From: a virus
Strand: one strand, 5' to 3'
Length of the DNA stretch: 47,408 nucleotides
IMG/VR virus record: IMGVR_UViG_3300025009_000162
Coordinates: 1 to 47,408 of that record
The notes below the pieces were generated by a model. The model was not told the DNA's origin. It worked only from the letters and a program-made list of their open reading frames with translations, and did not search any database. Below, one piece after another: positions 7,781-16,356 of this stretch (within the stretch, counting starts at the first letter, position 1; each line of letters opens with the position of its first letter). A program made the translations under genes and the position numbers.

Positions 7781-9115
7781 TCATATAAAAGAGTATAAAT
7801 CTATATAACTCTTTCTATTATGATTTAATCTGAAAACACTCATTTGATGCAGTTTAATTGCATCCTCGAGTGAAACTCGATATTTAAATTTCAAGTTTTT
7901 TATAAGCACAAATAATTTCTTCCAGTCTTCAATCCATTCAATTCCCATTTCCTTCCATTGGTGTTGAATTGAACTTTTTAGACTGAAGACTGGGTAGAAA
8001 CCATTCTTGTTTTTTCTTACCTTCCATTCATAGCCTCTTCGGGCAATTTCTACGCTTGCATTTATTGAATCAGTGAAATCATATTGAAGATTTCCAATGA
8101 AGCTTGAATATGCCGGATTGACCGAATGAAGATTGATTTGAAAGATACTTAATCTTTTTTTAAGATTCTGAACGAATAATTCTCTCTTCCATAAATTTCT
8201 ATTTTTTCTGTTTCCAAGATGATTATATTTTTGATCTGAGCTTAATTTCATTTCGAATTTCAAGTCTTCGATGAAGACATTCTTACATTGAAAATGCTTA
8301 GCAAGGATTGAAATTGATTTTGAGATTTGGATAGTTTCGAATTGAAGCTTATGTTGAAAATATTTCATCTTTGATGAGTCTGAACTTAAATTAGAATCTA
8401 AAATTTTATCAAAGATAGATTGAAGTGAATATTCTTGAGTGTGAATAACTCTTCCATCTTCAAGGATTGAAACTCCAATGTTATCTGGATTAAGGTCAAT
8501 TCCGATATATCTTTCATTTTTCAAGTCTAAATTTTCTTCATCTTTGAATTCTTCAAAAGAAATAAAGATTTCTTTCTCTGTCAATCTGACAGAATAAGTA
8601 TAACCTTCATTTTCATTTATTGTTTCTAATTTTTCTAACACCTTTTTGTAATTATTTCTTAGATTTGGAAGTTTCAAAAAATAATGTTCTTTTCTATTTA
8701 CCTTGAATTCAATCATATTATCATTCAATAAATGCAAATCACACATTCTATTACCATGATAATTAGCTTCGCCTTGAATATTCAAAGGAAGCAATCTCTT
8801 TTCTTTCAATTCTTCCTTTGTCATCTTTCCTTTCATTCTTAAAATAAAATTTTTCTTTCCGCCAAAAACAATCTTCTTCTCTTTAAATCTTGAATGAAGC
8901 TGATTAGCTTCCATAATTGCACATTGCTGCAACCAAGAGTTTGCATTTTCAATTCCTTTCAATTCTTTCAGGCTATGTCTGATATCAATCTGTTTCATCT
9001 TTTCTTGATATCTATTAAAGGCATATCTCACAATAAAAGAATATTCTCTTCTTAATTCTTTCAATTTTTCTTGAAATTTTTCATTTGCAGTATATGGAAT
9101 TTTAATAGTTATCAT
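7781..9115 (-). CDS. TnpB-like RuvC nuclease, copy 1
   Basis: 444 residues, TnpB-sized. A RuvC-type active site is visible: D207 in YIGIDLNPDNIGVSIL, E283 in VFIEDLKF and D349 in FTDSINASVEIARRG. The zinc ribbon of classical TnpB (Cys pairs after the YTS motif) is absent; the segment reads SVNPAYSSFIGNLQYDF without Cys pairs. This resembles TnpB-related proteins that lack a zinc finger. No TnpA-type transposase is nearby. Known TnpB proteins are RNA-guided DNA nucleases, so a homing or target-cleaving role is plausible. Copies 2 and 3 share the RuvC part almost exactly. Codons are less AT-rich than in the neighbours (many AAG, CTT, ATC, TTC), suggesting transfer. It has its own promoter-like element at 9148-9173. 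Confidence 0.85.
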   Translation of the reverse strand: MITIKIPYTANEKFQEKLKELRREYSFIVRYAFNRYQEKMKQIDIRHSLKELKGIENANSWLQQCAIMEANQLHSRFKEKKIVFGGKKNFILRMKGKMTKEELKEKRLLPLNIQGEANYHGNRMCDLHLLNDNMIEFKVNRKEHYFLKLPNLRNNYKKVLEKLETINENEGYTYSVRLTEKEIFISFEEFKDEENLDLKNERYIGIDLNPDNIGVSILEDGRVIHTQEYSLQSIFDKILDSNLSSDSSKMKYFQHKLQFETIQISKSISILAKHFQCKNVFIEDLKFEMKLSSDQKYNHLGNRKNRNLWKRELFVQNLKKRLSIFQINLHSVNPAYSSFIGNLQYDFTDSINASVEIARRGYEWKVRKNKNGFYPVFSLKSSIQHQWKEMGIEWIEDWKKLFVLIKNLKFKYRVSLEDAIKLHQMSVFRLNHNRKSYIDLYSFI

Positions 9116-9147
9116 TTTTTATTTCTATACTATAATTATGTATAATT

Positions 9148-9173
9148 ATAAATATAAAAAATAAAAAAAGAAC
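9148..9173 (-). promoter_or_regulatory. Candidate late promoter, TnpB-like copy 1
   Basis: On the minus strand: GTTCTT (9173-9168), 11 bases, TATATTTAT (9156-9148), about 33 bases before the start at 9115. The identity with copies 2 and 3 extends upstream (TTTTGAAAAA...TAGGTTC), so the element moved with, or was kept with, the gene. The same core precedes the tail sheath gene. Confidence 0.5.
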
Positions 9174-9197
9174 CTATTTTTTTTCAAAATCACAAAT

Positions 9198-9644
9198 TTA
9201 TTTTGCTTCTTTCTTAAGAATATAATCAATGACATTCGGTTGTTCTTCACAGAAGGATTGCAATCTATTTAAAAACATTGGATCTTTTTTAAATCTTTTG
9301 ATGAGTTCTTTAAGTCCTACTCCTTTAATTGATTCAATATTAAATTTATAATTTTTTAATTCAATATCTTTATATGAATGAACATCTGTTAGATTTACAA
9401 ATTCAAAGTTTGGATATTTAAATAATTTTTTATCCACAATTATTGATATTACACATTGACCATAATTTCTAACTGATTCTTTATCTGTATTAAACCAGAT
9501 TACATTAGGTTCTCCATGAAATGAGTGCCTAATGATCTTTTCAATTGCAAGAATAGAATTAAGTTTTTCTAAGGATGTACCATGATTTGGTAAATCATTT
9601 AAATTAACACCATATTCAGATATTAGATTTTTAAGATTAATCAT
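9198..9644 (-). CDS. Possible ADP-ribosyltransferase-like protein
   Basis: 148 residues. After a short N-terminal segment (MINLKNLISEYG) comes NHGTSLEKLNSIL, like the H-G-T motif that starts many ADP-ribosyltransferase folds. VIWFNTDKESVRNYG follows, like the second (Y/S-x-S plus YG) element. A candidate third-motif Glu lies in DIELKN or NIES further on; which one is uncertain. The N-terminus also looks like a T4 capsid-targeting peptide with an ISE site. T4 packages an ADP-ribosyltransferase (Alt) in its head and injects it, so an Alt-like role is an attractive inference. The fold call is from pattern only. Gene spacing: 6 bases after the coiled-coil gene. Confidence 0.55.
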   Translation of the reverse strand: MINLKNLISEYGVNLNDLPNHGTSLEKLNSILAIEKIIRHSFHGEPNVIWFNTDKESVRNYGQCVISIIVDKKLFKYPNFEFVNLTDVHSYKDIELKNYKFNIESIKGVGLKELIKRFKKDPMFLNRLQSFCEEQPNVIDYILKKEAK

Positions 9645-9650
9645 AAGAAA

Positions 9651-10319
9651 TTATTTTAATCCTTTAATTTTTTTATTTATCTCATCTACTCTTTTAGAAT
9701 TAAGAGTAAATAATTTAGCTATCTTCATTTTAAATTTATCAAACACAGATTTAATCTTTGAAACAATATCATCAAATATTCCTTCTTTAACATTCATTCT
9801 TAAACTTCTTTCTGATTTAGATATAGTTGTTTCTAATGTAGTTGCATTTTTCTTTATTTCTTCTAATTGAGAGATTAAACCTTGATTATCTTTTAACAAA
9901 TTATAAATCTCATCATATATCTTAATATAATCTGTTTTTTCAATTTCTTTAGTAGTTTCTTGAGTTTCTTTGCTTAATGTTATTTGTGCTCCTTGACTTT
10001 CTACAATTATTGTCATGGTAGCTTCTTCAGCATCTACTAAATCAACAATATAAGGTCTTAAATTAGTTTTTAATTCTGTAGATTTTTCTTTATGAATATT
10101 TTCTAAATCATTTAATTTTCTTTTTTGTTCTTTTAAACTTTCTAATTCATTATCTAATTCAGTCCAAGCTTGAACATATTTAGTGAATGCAGCAGCTTTT
10201 TGATTTTTAAGTTCAACAAGAATTTTATCTTTTTTTACTTCATACTCTGCATATTTAGAATCTAATCTAGATTCTTTTAGAAATTGACGAACTTCTTCTT
10301 TTATTAATGTTAGTTTCAT
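9651..10319 (-). CDS. Coiled-coil protein, possible capsid-internal
   Basis: 222 residues. The N-terminus MKLTLIKEEVRQFLKES is an amphipathic helix with an LKE site, like T4 capsid-targeting peptides cut at (L/I)xE. Residues ~25-90 and ~125-175 are long charged heptad-type helices (coiled coil). The C-terminal ~50 residues are basic (KFKMKIAKLFTLNSKRVDEI). Lys-rich and Glu-rich, no Cys. No enzymatic motif. Composition fits a head core, internal or DNA-associated protein. A weak late-type element lies just upstream (10331-10356). Confidence 0.65.
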   Translation of the reverse strand: MKLTLIKEEVRQFLKESRLDSKYAEYEVKKDKILVELKNQKAAAFTKYVQAWTELDNELESLKEQKRKLNDLENIHKEKSTELKTNLRPYIVDLVDAEEATMTIIVESQGAQITLSKETQETTKEIEKTDYIKIYDEIYNLLKDNQGLISQLEEIKKNATTLETTISKSERSLRMNVKEGIFDDIVSKIKSVFDKFKMKIAKLFTLNSKRVDEINKKIKGLK

Positions 10320-10330
10320 ATTTTTTATTA

Positions 10331-10356
10331 ATAAATATAAAAAATAAAAAAATTAA
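10331..10356 (-). promoter_or_regulatory. Weak late-type promoter for coiled-coil gene
   Basis: On the minus strand a TATATTTAT box (10339-10331) lies 11 bases before the gene start, preceded by the same T-rich 11-base gap seen in the TnpB-like and sheath elements. The upstream block reads TTAATT instead of GTTCTT, so the match is partial. Confidence 0.3.
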
Positions 10357-10401
10357 GTTGTAATAATATGAAATGGAAGAGCTTGTTACTTCAAATTACA
10401 T

Positions 10402-10566
10402 TTACCAACCTTCACATACTTTAATACTTCTTGCTTCATCTTTTCCTAACTCGCCAAATTGTTCTAATACAGTTACAGTAATTTTAGAATCAATTTCGGC
10501 ATCTCATTCACCCAATCATTTGCTATTTTACTTAATTCGTGGGTCCGTAATAGTTTTGTTTTCCAT
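10402..10566 (-). pseudogene. Small gene broken by two frameshifts
   Basis: On the minus strand the DNA reads MENKTITDPRIK then a stop in frame 1. It continues in a second frame as ELSKIANDWVNEM, then returns to frame 1 as DAEIDSKITVTVLEQFGELG and on to a TAA at 10404-10402. Joined, this gives a convincing ~57-residue protein, so the gene appears to carry two compensating frameshifts with stops between them. It could be decay or a sequencing error. This fills the 252-base gap between 10319 and 10572; an opposing 73-codon plus-strand frame here is not credible. Confidence 0.55.
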
Positions 10567-10571
10567 ATTAT

Positions 10572-10880
10572 TTAAGTCTTATAATGAGAATTAATTTTCC
10601 GTTCAAATTTTTCTGCTACTTGTGAACTTGAGATATCTTTATATTCACCAGTATTATATTTAACCTGTTCAATCATTTTCATAAGTTCCTTTCTAAATTT
10701 TGATACTGAACTTATTTCTATTGAATAATTTTCACACTCATCGGATTGTAATTTTTCAATCTCACTTTTGAGGTTATTAATAATATTAAGACTTATTTCA
10801 ACCAATTTCATTTCTCTCTCACTTTCAAATAACGGTTCATCTATACCAGTTAATTTTTGTAATAATTCAATATGGTTCAT
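10572..10880 (-). CDS. Hypothetical acidic helical protein
   Basis: 102 residues, acidic and helical (ESEREMKLVEISLNIINNLK), no recognised motif. It is the first gene of the 6128-10880 minus-strand island and has a host-type promoter (10915-10945) 35 bases upstream. Its stop lies a few bases before the start of the frameshifted gene. Confidence 0.7.
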   Translation of the reverse strand: MNHIELLQKLTGIDEPLFESEREMKLVEISLNIINNLKSEIEKLQSDECENYSIEISSVSKFRKELMKMIEQVKYNTGEYKDISSSQVAEKFERKINSHYKT

Positions 10881-10914
10881 AAATTATATTGTGTTTAATT
10901 TATATTTCACCTTA

Positions 10915-10945
10915 CAAATATAAACAATAAATAATTAAAAACAAA
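10915..10945 (-). promoter_or_regulatory. Host-type promoter, TTTG-N19-TATATTTG
   Basis: Minus strand: TTTG (10945-10942), 19 bases, TATATTTG (10922-10915). This matches the Bacteroidota housekeeping consensus and is placed to drive the whole 10880-to-6128 island from the host polymerase. Confidence 0.65.
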
Positions 10946-11004
10946 TAAATAATTAAAATTCTTTAGAAAGCATACACATTTTTTTTGAATTTTCAAAAAA
11001 TTAA

Positions 11005-11030
11005 GTTCTTTTTTTATTTTTTATAGTTAT
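11005..11030 (+). promoter_or_regulatory. Candidate late promoter, TnpB-like copy 2
   Basis: GTTCTT (11005-11010), 11 bases, TATAGTTAT (11022-11030), 22 bases before the start of copy 2. One base differs from the TATATTTAT of the other copies. The conserved block extends upstream into CAAAAAATTAA. Confidence 0.45.
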
Positions 11031-11052
11031 ATTATATAAGAATATAACAAAA

Positions 11053-12393
11053 TTGATAACAATTAAACTTCCATATAAATCTACTGATAAATTTTATTTA
11101 AGACTGAATGAGATTAGAAAGCAATATTCTTCCGCTGTGAGATATTGTTACAATCAGATTTTTGACGAGAAGAAACAAGCGGAGCTGCTGGTTGAGATGA
11201 ACGAGAAATTAAATAATCTACAAGATCTTTCTGGGTTTATGAAACTTTGTGCTTTTTCAGAAGCCAAACAATTGAAGAAGAGATTTAAAGAGAAGAAGAT
11301 TGTTTTTGGCGGCAAGAAGAATTTTGTTTCAAGAATGAAAGGAAAGATGACAAAGGAAGAATTAAAAGAAAAGAGGTTGCTTCCTTTGAATATTCAAGGT
11401 GATAATGTGAAACAAGGAAATAGACATTTCAAATTAAATGTAATTGATGAGAATTTTATTGAATTTAAATTAAATCGAAAAGAACATTTCATCCTGCATC
11501 TTCCAAATCTAAAAAATAATTATAAAAAATTATTATTTAGATTGCAAGAATTAAATGAAAAGAAACAAGGTGAAGTAGGATATACTTATTCTGTCAGACT
11601 GACAGAGAAAGAACTTTATATTTCTTTCGAAGAATTTAAAGATGAAGAAAATTTAGACTTGAAAAATGAAAGATATCTTGGAATCGATCTAAATCCTGAT
11701 AATATTGGAGTTTCAATTCTTGAAGATGGGAATATAATTCTCACTCAAGAATATTCTCTTCGTCCTATCTTTAATAAAATTCTTTCAAACAACCTACCCG
11801 CAGATTCATCAAAGATGAAATATTTTCAAAACAAGCTTCAATTTGAAACAATTCAGATATCAAAATCAATTTCAATCCTTGCAAAACATTTTCAATGCAA
11901 GAATGTCTTCATTGAAGACTTGAAATTCAAGATGAAATTAAGCTTGAATCAAAAATATAATCATCTTGGAAATAGAAAAAATAGAAATTTGTGGAAGAGA
12001 GAATTATTCGTCTCAAATCTTAAGAAAAGATTAAATATTTATCAAATCAACCTTCATTCAGTCAATCCGGCATATTCATCGTTCATTGGAAATCTGCAAC
12101 ATGATTTTACAGATTCGGTAAATGCAAGCATTGAGATAGCCCGAAGAGGCTATGAATGGAAGGTAAAGAAAAACAAGAATGGTTTCTATCCAATCTTCAG
12201 TCTAAAAAGTTCAATTCAACACCAATGGAAGGAAATGGGAATTGAATGGATTGAAGATTGGAAGAAATTGTTCGTGCTTATAAAAAACTTGAAATTTAAA
12301 TATCGAGTTTCACTCGAAGAATGTCTTCATGCTTTCGGTGTTTTCAGCTTAAATAATAAAAAAAGCTTAATAAAAGTTTATTCTTTTTATTAG
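11053..12393 (+). CDS. TnpB-like RuvC nuclease, copy 2
   Basis: 446 residues, starting at TTG where copies 1 and 3 have ATG in the same ITIK context. The RuvC residues are kept (GIDLNPDNIGVSIL, FIEDLKF, DFTDSVNASIEIARRG) and the zinc ribbon is again missing (SVNPAYSSFIGNLQHDF). From about residue 155 to the end of the RuvC part it is nearly identical to copy 1. Residues ~15-72, ~115-150 and the last ~30 are clearly different. This mosaic suggests exchange of the nuclease part while the recognition parts diverged. It faces away from copy 1, with 1.9 kb of minus-strand genes between them, and lies just upstream of the recombination nuclease gene. Confidence 0.85.
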   Translation: MITIKLPYKSTDKFYLRLNEIRKQYSSAVRYCYNQIFDEKKQAELLVEMNEKLNNLQDLSGFMKLCAFSEAKQLKKRFKEKKIVFGGKKNFVSRMKGKMTKEELKEKRLLPLNIQGDNVKQGNRHFKLNVIDENFIEFKLNRKEHFILHLPNLKNNYKKLLFRLQELNEKKQGEVGYTYSVRLTEKELYISFEEFKDEENLDLKNERYLGIDLNPDNIGVSILEDGNIILTQEYSLRPIFNKILSNNLPADSSKMKYFQNKLQFETIQISKSISILAKHFQCKNVFIEDLKFKMKLSLNQKYNHLGNRKNRNLWKRELFVSNLKKRLNIYQINLHSVNPAYSSFIGNLQHDFTDSVNASIEIARRGYEWKVKKNKNGFYPIFSLKSSIQHQWKEMGIEWIEDWKKLFVLIKNLKFKYRVSLEECLHAFGVFSLNNKKSLIKVYSFY

Positions 12394-12527
12394 TTTTTAA
12401 TTATTTTAAGTATTTAATAAAAAATTGAAATAAACAAATTTTTAAAACATACCTAAAATAAATATAAAAAAGTTTTTTATAATAAAAAATATATTATATA
12501 TTTCTATTGTTGAATTTAAATACCTTT

Positions 12528-15500
12528 ATGAATAAAATCATCCTATCAAAAGGAAATCAAAAAGTAAAAACAATTTATCATTTAGCGGATATTCATATAA
12601 GATTATTACAAAGGCACAAAGAGTATAAAGAACAGTTTGATAAGTTATATACAGAAATAAAAAAAGATACTTCTGAAGCTATAATATGCGTTGCTGGAGA
12701 CATCGTGCACGCAAAAATAGAATTATCTCCCGAATTAGTTGATTTAACAGCTGAATTTTTAGAAAACTTATCTGAAATAGCTCCTACCTTTGTTATCTTA
12801 GGTAATCATGATTTAAATCTTAACAATCCAAGTAGATTAGATGCATTAAGTCCGATTATTAAAAGAGTAAATTCAAATCAATTATATTTTTTAAAAGACC
12901 CTGGAATTTATAAATATAACAATATTGATTTTTATAATTTCTCTATCTTAGATCCAGAAATTAATACATCATTAAATACTAATTATGAGTTAAATAAAAA
13001 TCAAATTAATATTGCTCTATATCACGGTGTGGTTCATGATAGTAAAACTGAAAAAGATCATACATTAAAATCTAATACAGTTACTTCTTCAACCTTTAAA
13101 CATTATGATGCTACTATATTAGGAGACATTCATAAATTTCAATCGTTAGGTTCAAAAAATAATATTGTATATCCAAGTTCGTTAATTCAACAAGATCATG
13201 GAGAAACATATGGAACGCACGGATTAGTAAAATGGAATATTTCAGATAAAAACAAAATAGAATATAATCAAATAATAATAGACAATGATTATGGATATCA
13301 CACAATTATTATCGATAACAACAAAATAATAGATAAAGATTTAGTAATATCAAAATATCCAAGAATTCAATTAGAAGTAAAGAATACAAAATTAAGTGAA
13401 TTAAAAAGATTAGAGGCAAAAATAAAAAAGAAATATAAAGTTTCTAATATCACTATCAATACAAACAATGTATTCAATGATATAGATACAAGTTCAAAAA
13501 TAGAACAAATAAATAATATTAATAATCCTTTATATCAAAATGAATTAATTGAAGAGTTCATTAAAAAATTAGATCCAAACATATCTACAGACATAATAGA
13601 AGAAATAAAACAAATAAATTCATTTTTAAATTATAATATTCAACAAGAAAATATTTTCCTGCAGAACAATGAAATAAAATTATTAGAGTTATGGTTTTCT
13701 AATTATTTTACTTATGGAGAACACAATCATATTAATTTTGAAAATCGACAAGGATTAATTGGTTTATTTGCTAATAATGCAAGAGGAAAATCTTCTTTAA
13801 TTCAAATAATATTATTCACTCTTTTTGATAAGACCACAAATGCAGTCAAATCATATGATATATTAAATACGACCTCAAAGTATTTTCATAGTAAAATAAA
13901 AATTGCTATAAATGGTAAAGAATATTTTATAGAAAAGTTAGGTGAAAAATTAGAAGGAAGAAAAAATTATGATGATACTGTGGTAGTGTCGACTGATTTT
14001 TATTATTATGAAGGCGAAGAAAAAATAGTGTTAAATGGAGAACAAAGAAGAGACACGCAAAAAATTATTAAGACTTATATAGGAAATTTAGATAGTGCAG
14101 TTTTAACAGCTATATCCCTTCAAGGTGAAAATGGTGGTTTAATATTAAAAAACCAAACAGAAAGAAAATTATTATTATCTAAGTTTTTAAATTTTGATAT
14201 ATTTGAAAAACTATTTAATCAAGCTAAAGAAGAATCTAAAGAAGAAGCAGTAACATTAAAAAACTTTCAATCAAAATCTACTCATCAAGAATTAATTAAT
14301 TACAAAGATAAATTAGACGATATAGTAGAACAGGAAGAACAAATATTAAATAAATTAGAAAGCATAAATATAAGAATAATTGAAATAGAAGAAATAATAA
14401 AAGAATTAAAAACAAATTTATTTCAGACGGATATTCAATTTAATATTGCAGATTTATTAAAGGAAAAAGAAAAATTAGAAAAAGAAAAAGAGAAATTAGA
14501 TTTAAACATAATAACGAACGAAAATAAAATAAAAAATATTGAAGAAAAAACAATTCAAATAAATGCAAATTTAATAAATTACAATTTAGAAGAATTAAAT
14601 AAAGAAGTGACAAATTTAAATAATACAGAAAAAGAAAAATCTCAAATCAATATAAAAATAAAATTATTAGAAAATGATTTAAAAAATCAAAATGATAAAT
14701 TATCAAAATTAAAAGATTTAAAGTATGATGAAAATTGTTCGTTTTGTATGAATAATATTTTTGTGAAAGATGCTATAGAAACTAAAGATAAATTTGAAAT
14801 TAATAAAACATCATATTTAAATTTAAATGTTGAATTAGAAGAATTAGAAGAAAAAATAAAACAATTATCTAAATCAGAACTTTCATTAAAAGAATATACA
14901 GAATTAGTTAAAACAAAAAATGAATTAAAACAAACATATTTGAGCACATTAAAAGATAAAGAAATATTTGAAGGCAATTTAAAATTATTTAACTTAAATA
15001 TAAATTCAAATTCAGAAAATATTAAAACGTATTATGAACAAGAGGAATTAATTTTAAATAATACATCTGTTCAAGAAAAAATAAAAGAAAATGAATTAAT
15101 ATTAAAAAAATACAAAGAAGAAAGAGAAACCTTAAATCAAGAAGAAAGACAAATATTTTCAAATAAAAATATTACTGAAAGTAAAATAGACGAATTAAAA
15201 CAAAAAATAGAAAAAATAAAAAAACATGAGCAAACTTTCTATGCTTATGAATTATATATGCAAGCTATAGGTAAGAATGGAATACCTTATAATTTATTAA
15301 AACAAATTATTCCAATATTAGAATTAGAAGTAAATAATATTTTAAATCAAATTGCTGATTTTAACTTAAAATTTATCTTTACAAATAACAACATTATAAT
15401 TCATATTAGATATGATGATCGACATTGGAATATTTCTTTAGCAAGTGGAATGGAAAAATTTATTTCTTCTATTGCTATGCGAGTAGTATTAGATAAATTT

Positions 15501-15713
15501 AGTTCCAGACCTTCAATTCGTACTTTGATAATAGATGAAGGATTTGATGTGTTAGATGCTGAAAATAAAGATAAGTTAGATAAACTATTTGTATTCTTAA
15601 AAGATTATTATGATTCAATTCTGATTATTTCACATTTAGAAATAATGAAAGATATAATGTCAGATTTTATTACAATTCAAAGAATAGGTAATTATTCATA
15701 TATCATAGAATAG
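12528..15713 (+). CDS. Fused gp47-gp46 (SbcD-SbcC / Mre11-Rad50-like) recombination nuclease
   Basis: About 1061 residues combining both subunits of the Mre11-Rad50 complex. N-terminal metallophosphoesterase motifs: LADIH (~19-23), VAGDIVH (~56), LGNHDL (~88), then YHGVVH and LGDIH. The Rad50-like part follows: Walker A NNARGKSS (~415), long Lys/Glu-rich coiled coils, a CSFC zinc hook (~735), the ABC signature LASGMEKF (~971) and Walker B TLIIDEGFD (~1000). In T4 these are two genes (47 and 46) needed for end resection in recombination-dependent replication. Here they are one chain with no break. The frame is open to a TTG at 12507, but the ATG at 12528 is better placed before the first motif. 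No clear promoter was found upstream. Confidence 0.93.
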   Translation: MNKIILSKGNQKVKTIYHLADIHIRLLQRHKEYKEQFDKLYTEIKKDTSEAIICVAGDIVHAKIELSPELVDLTAEFLENLSEIAPTFVILGNHDLNLNNPSRLDALSPIIKRVNSNQLYFLKDPGIYKYNNIDFYNFSILDPEINTSLNTNYELNKNQINIALYHGVVHDSKTEKDHTLKSNTVTSSTFKHYDATILGDIHKFQSLGSKNNIVYPSSLIQQDHGETYGTHGLVKWNISDKNKIEYNQIIIDNDYGYHTIIIDNNKIIDKDLVISKYPRIQLEVKNTKLSELKRLEAKIKKKYKVSNITINTNNVFNDIDTSSKIEQINNINNPLYQNELIEEFIKKLDPNISTDIIEEIKQINSFLNYNIQQENIFLQNNEIKLLELWFSNYFTYGEHNHINFENRQGLIGLFANNARGKSSLIQIILFTLFDKTTNAVKSYDILNTTSKYFHSKIKIAINGKEYFIEKLGEKLEGRKNYDDTVVVSTDFYYYEGEEKIVLNGEQRRDTQKIIKTYIGNLDSAVLTAISLQGENGGLILKNQTERKLLLSKFLNFDIFEKLFNQAKEESKEEAVTLKNFQSKSTHQELINYKDKLDDIVEQEEQILNKLESINIRIIEIEEIIKELKTNLFQTDIQFNIADLLKEKEKLEKEKEKLDLNIITNENKIKNIEEKTIQINANLINYNLEELNKEVTNLNNTEKEKSQINIKIKLLENDLKNQNDKLSKLKDLKYDENCSFCMNNIFVKDAIETKDKFEINKTSYLNLNVELEELEEKIKQLSKSELSLKEYTELVKTKNELKQTYLSTLKDKEIFEGNLKLFNLNINSNSENIKTYYEQEELILNNTSVQEKIKENELILKKYKEERETLNQEERQIFSNKNITESKIDELKQKIEKIKKHEQTFYAYELYMQAIGKNGIPYNLLKQIIPILELEVNNILNQIADFNLKFIFTNNNIIIHIRYDDRHWNISLASGMEKFISSIAMRVVLDKFSSRPSIRTLIIDEGFDVLDAENKDKLDKLFVFLKDYYDSILIISHLEIMKDIMSDFITIQRIGNYSYIIE

Positions 15714-15774
15714 ATTAAAAAAAAAATAATTAATAATTATATATTACATATGTGTAGGTTTTTTTATAGAATTA

Positions 15775-15804
15775 TTTGTTTTTTAGAAAAAAGTTTACTA
15801 TAAT
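15775..15804 (+). promoter_or_regulatory. Phage promoter, TTTG-N20-TATAAT
   Basis: TTTG (15775-15778), 20 bases, TATAAT (15799-15804) followed by ATCATT. The ATG of the next gene starts only 11 bases after the TATAAT box, so the mRNA would be nearly leaderless. The sequence is very like the element before the 45624 gene (GTTTTTTAGAA in the spacer and TATCATT after the box). Confidence 0.6.
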
Positions 15805-15815
15805 ATCATTGGATT

Positions 15816-16355
15816 ATGATACAATACAAATTAAATAACATAGACGAAATAACCGATTATTTCATAGATGATTTGTGGGATAATGAAGAAGTTATTGGAT
15901 ACCAAGCATATTATCAGGAATTGGATTATGCTTATGATATCTTAAAAAAACATAATTTAGATAAGACTGATTTATATACTGACAGAATAAGTTTTATGAA
16001 TTTTGTTGAATCAATTTCAAATGAAAATTATGATGAGCTGATTAATTTAATTCATATAGAAGATATACCAGTCTTAACATTATTCATTGAAAATTTAATA
16101 GCTGAGAAAAAAGGAAAGAAAACAGGAATGGAGTTTGAAACATTTGATGTATTATTTTTTAAATTTTTATCTAAAGCGAGTGAATTAAAAACTGTTTCAT
16201 TAAGAGTTGGAGATTATATTATGTTAGGAGGTAAAAATCGTAAAGCTATAAGAAAACAAAAAAAAGAATTAATAAATACAAAAGAATGTTTTTTAATTCA
16301 CACATTAAAAATGAATAGAAAATCTATTCATATATTTTACATTAAATCTAAATAA
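15816..16355 (+). CDS. Hypothetical protein
   Basis: 179 residues, acidic N-terminal half (IDDLWDNEEVIGYQ) and basic C-terminal third (GGKNRKAIRKQKKELI). No recognised family. It has its own promoter with the start codon close to the expected +1, and is followed within 1 base by a small gene, so it heads the run that leads to the late sigma factor. Confidence 0.75.
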   Translation: MIQYKLNNIDEITDYFIDDLWDNEEVIGYQAYYQELDYAYDILKKHNLDKTDLYTDRISFMNFVESISNENYDELINLIHIEDIPVLTLFIENLIAEKKGKKTGMEFETFDVLFFKFLSKASELKTVSLRVGDYIMLGGKNRKAIRKQKKELINTKECFLIHTLKMNRKSIHIFYIKSK

Positions 16356-16356
16356 A

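Noticed and set aside
10373-10594. 73-codon plus-strand frame
   Set aside because: It is antisense to the convincing, though frameshifted, minus-strand peptide and overlaps the next minus-strand gene; composition is not protein-like for this genome.
7740-12430. Insertion-sequence ends around the TnpB-like genes
   Set aside because: No inverted or direct repeats shared by the copies were found beyond the ~45-base promoter-like block; the 3' flanks are unlike each other.
15714-15770. Terminator after the SbcC/SbcD-like gene
   Set aside because: A T tract follows TACATATGTGTA, but the stem is only 4 bp; too weak to call.
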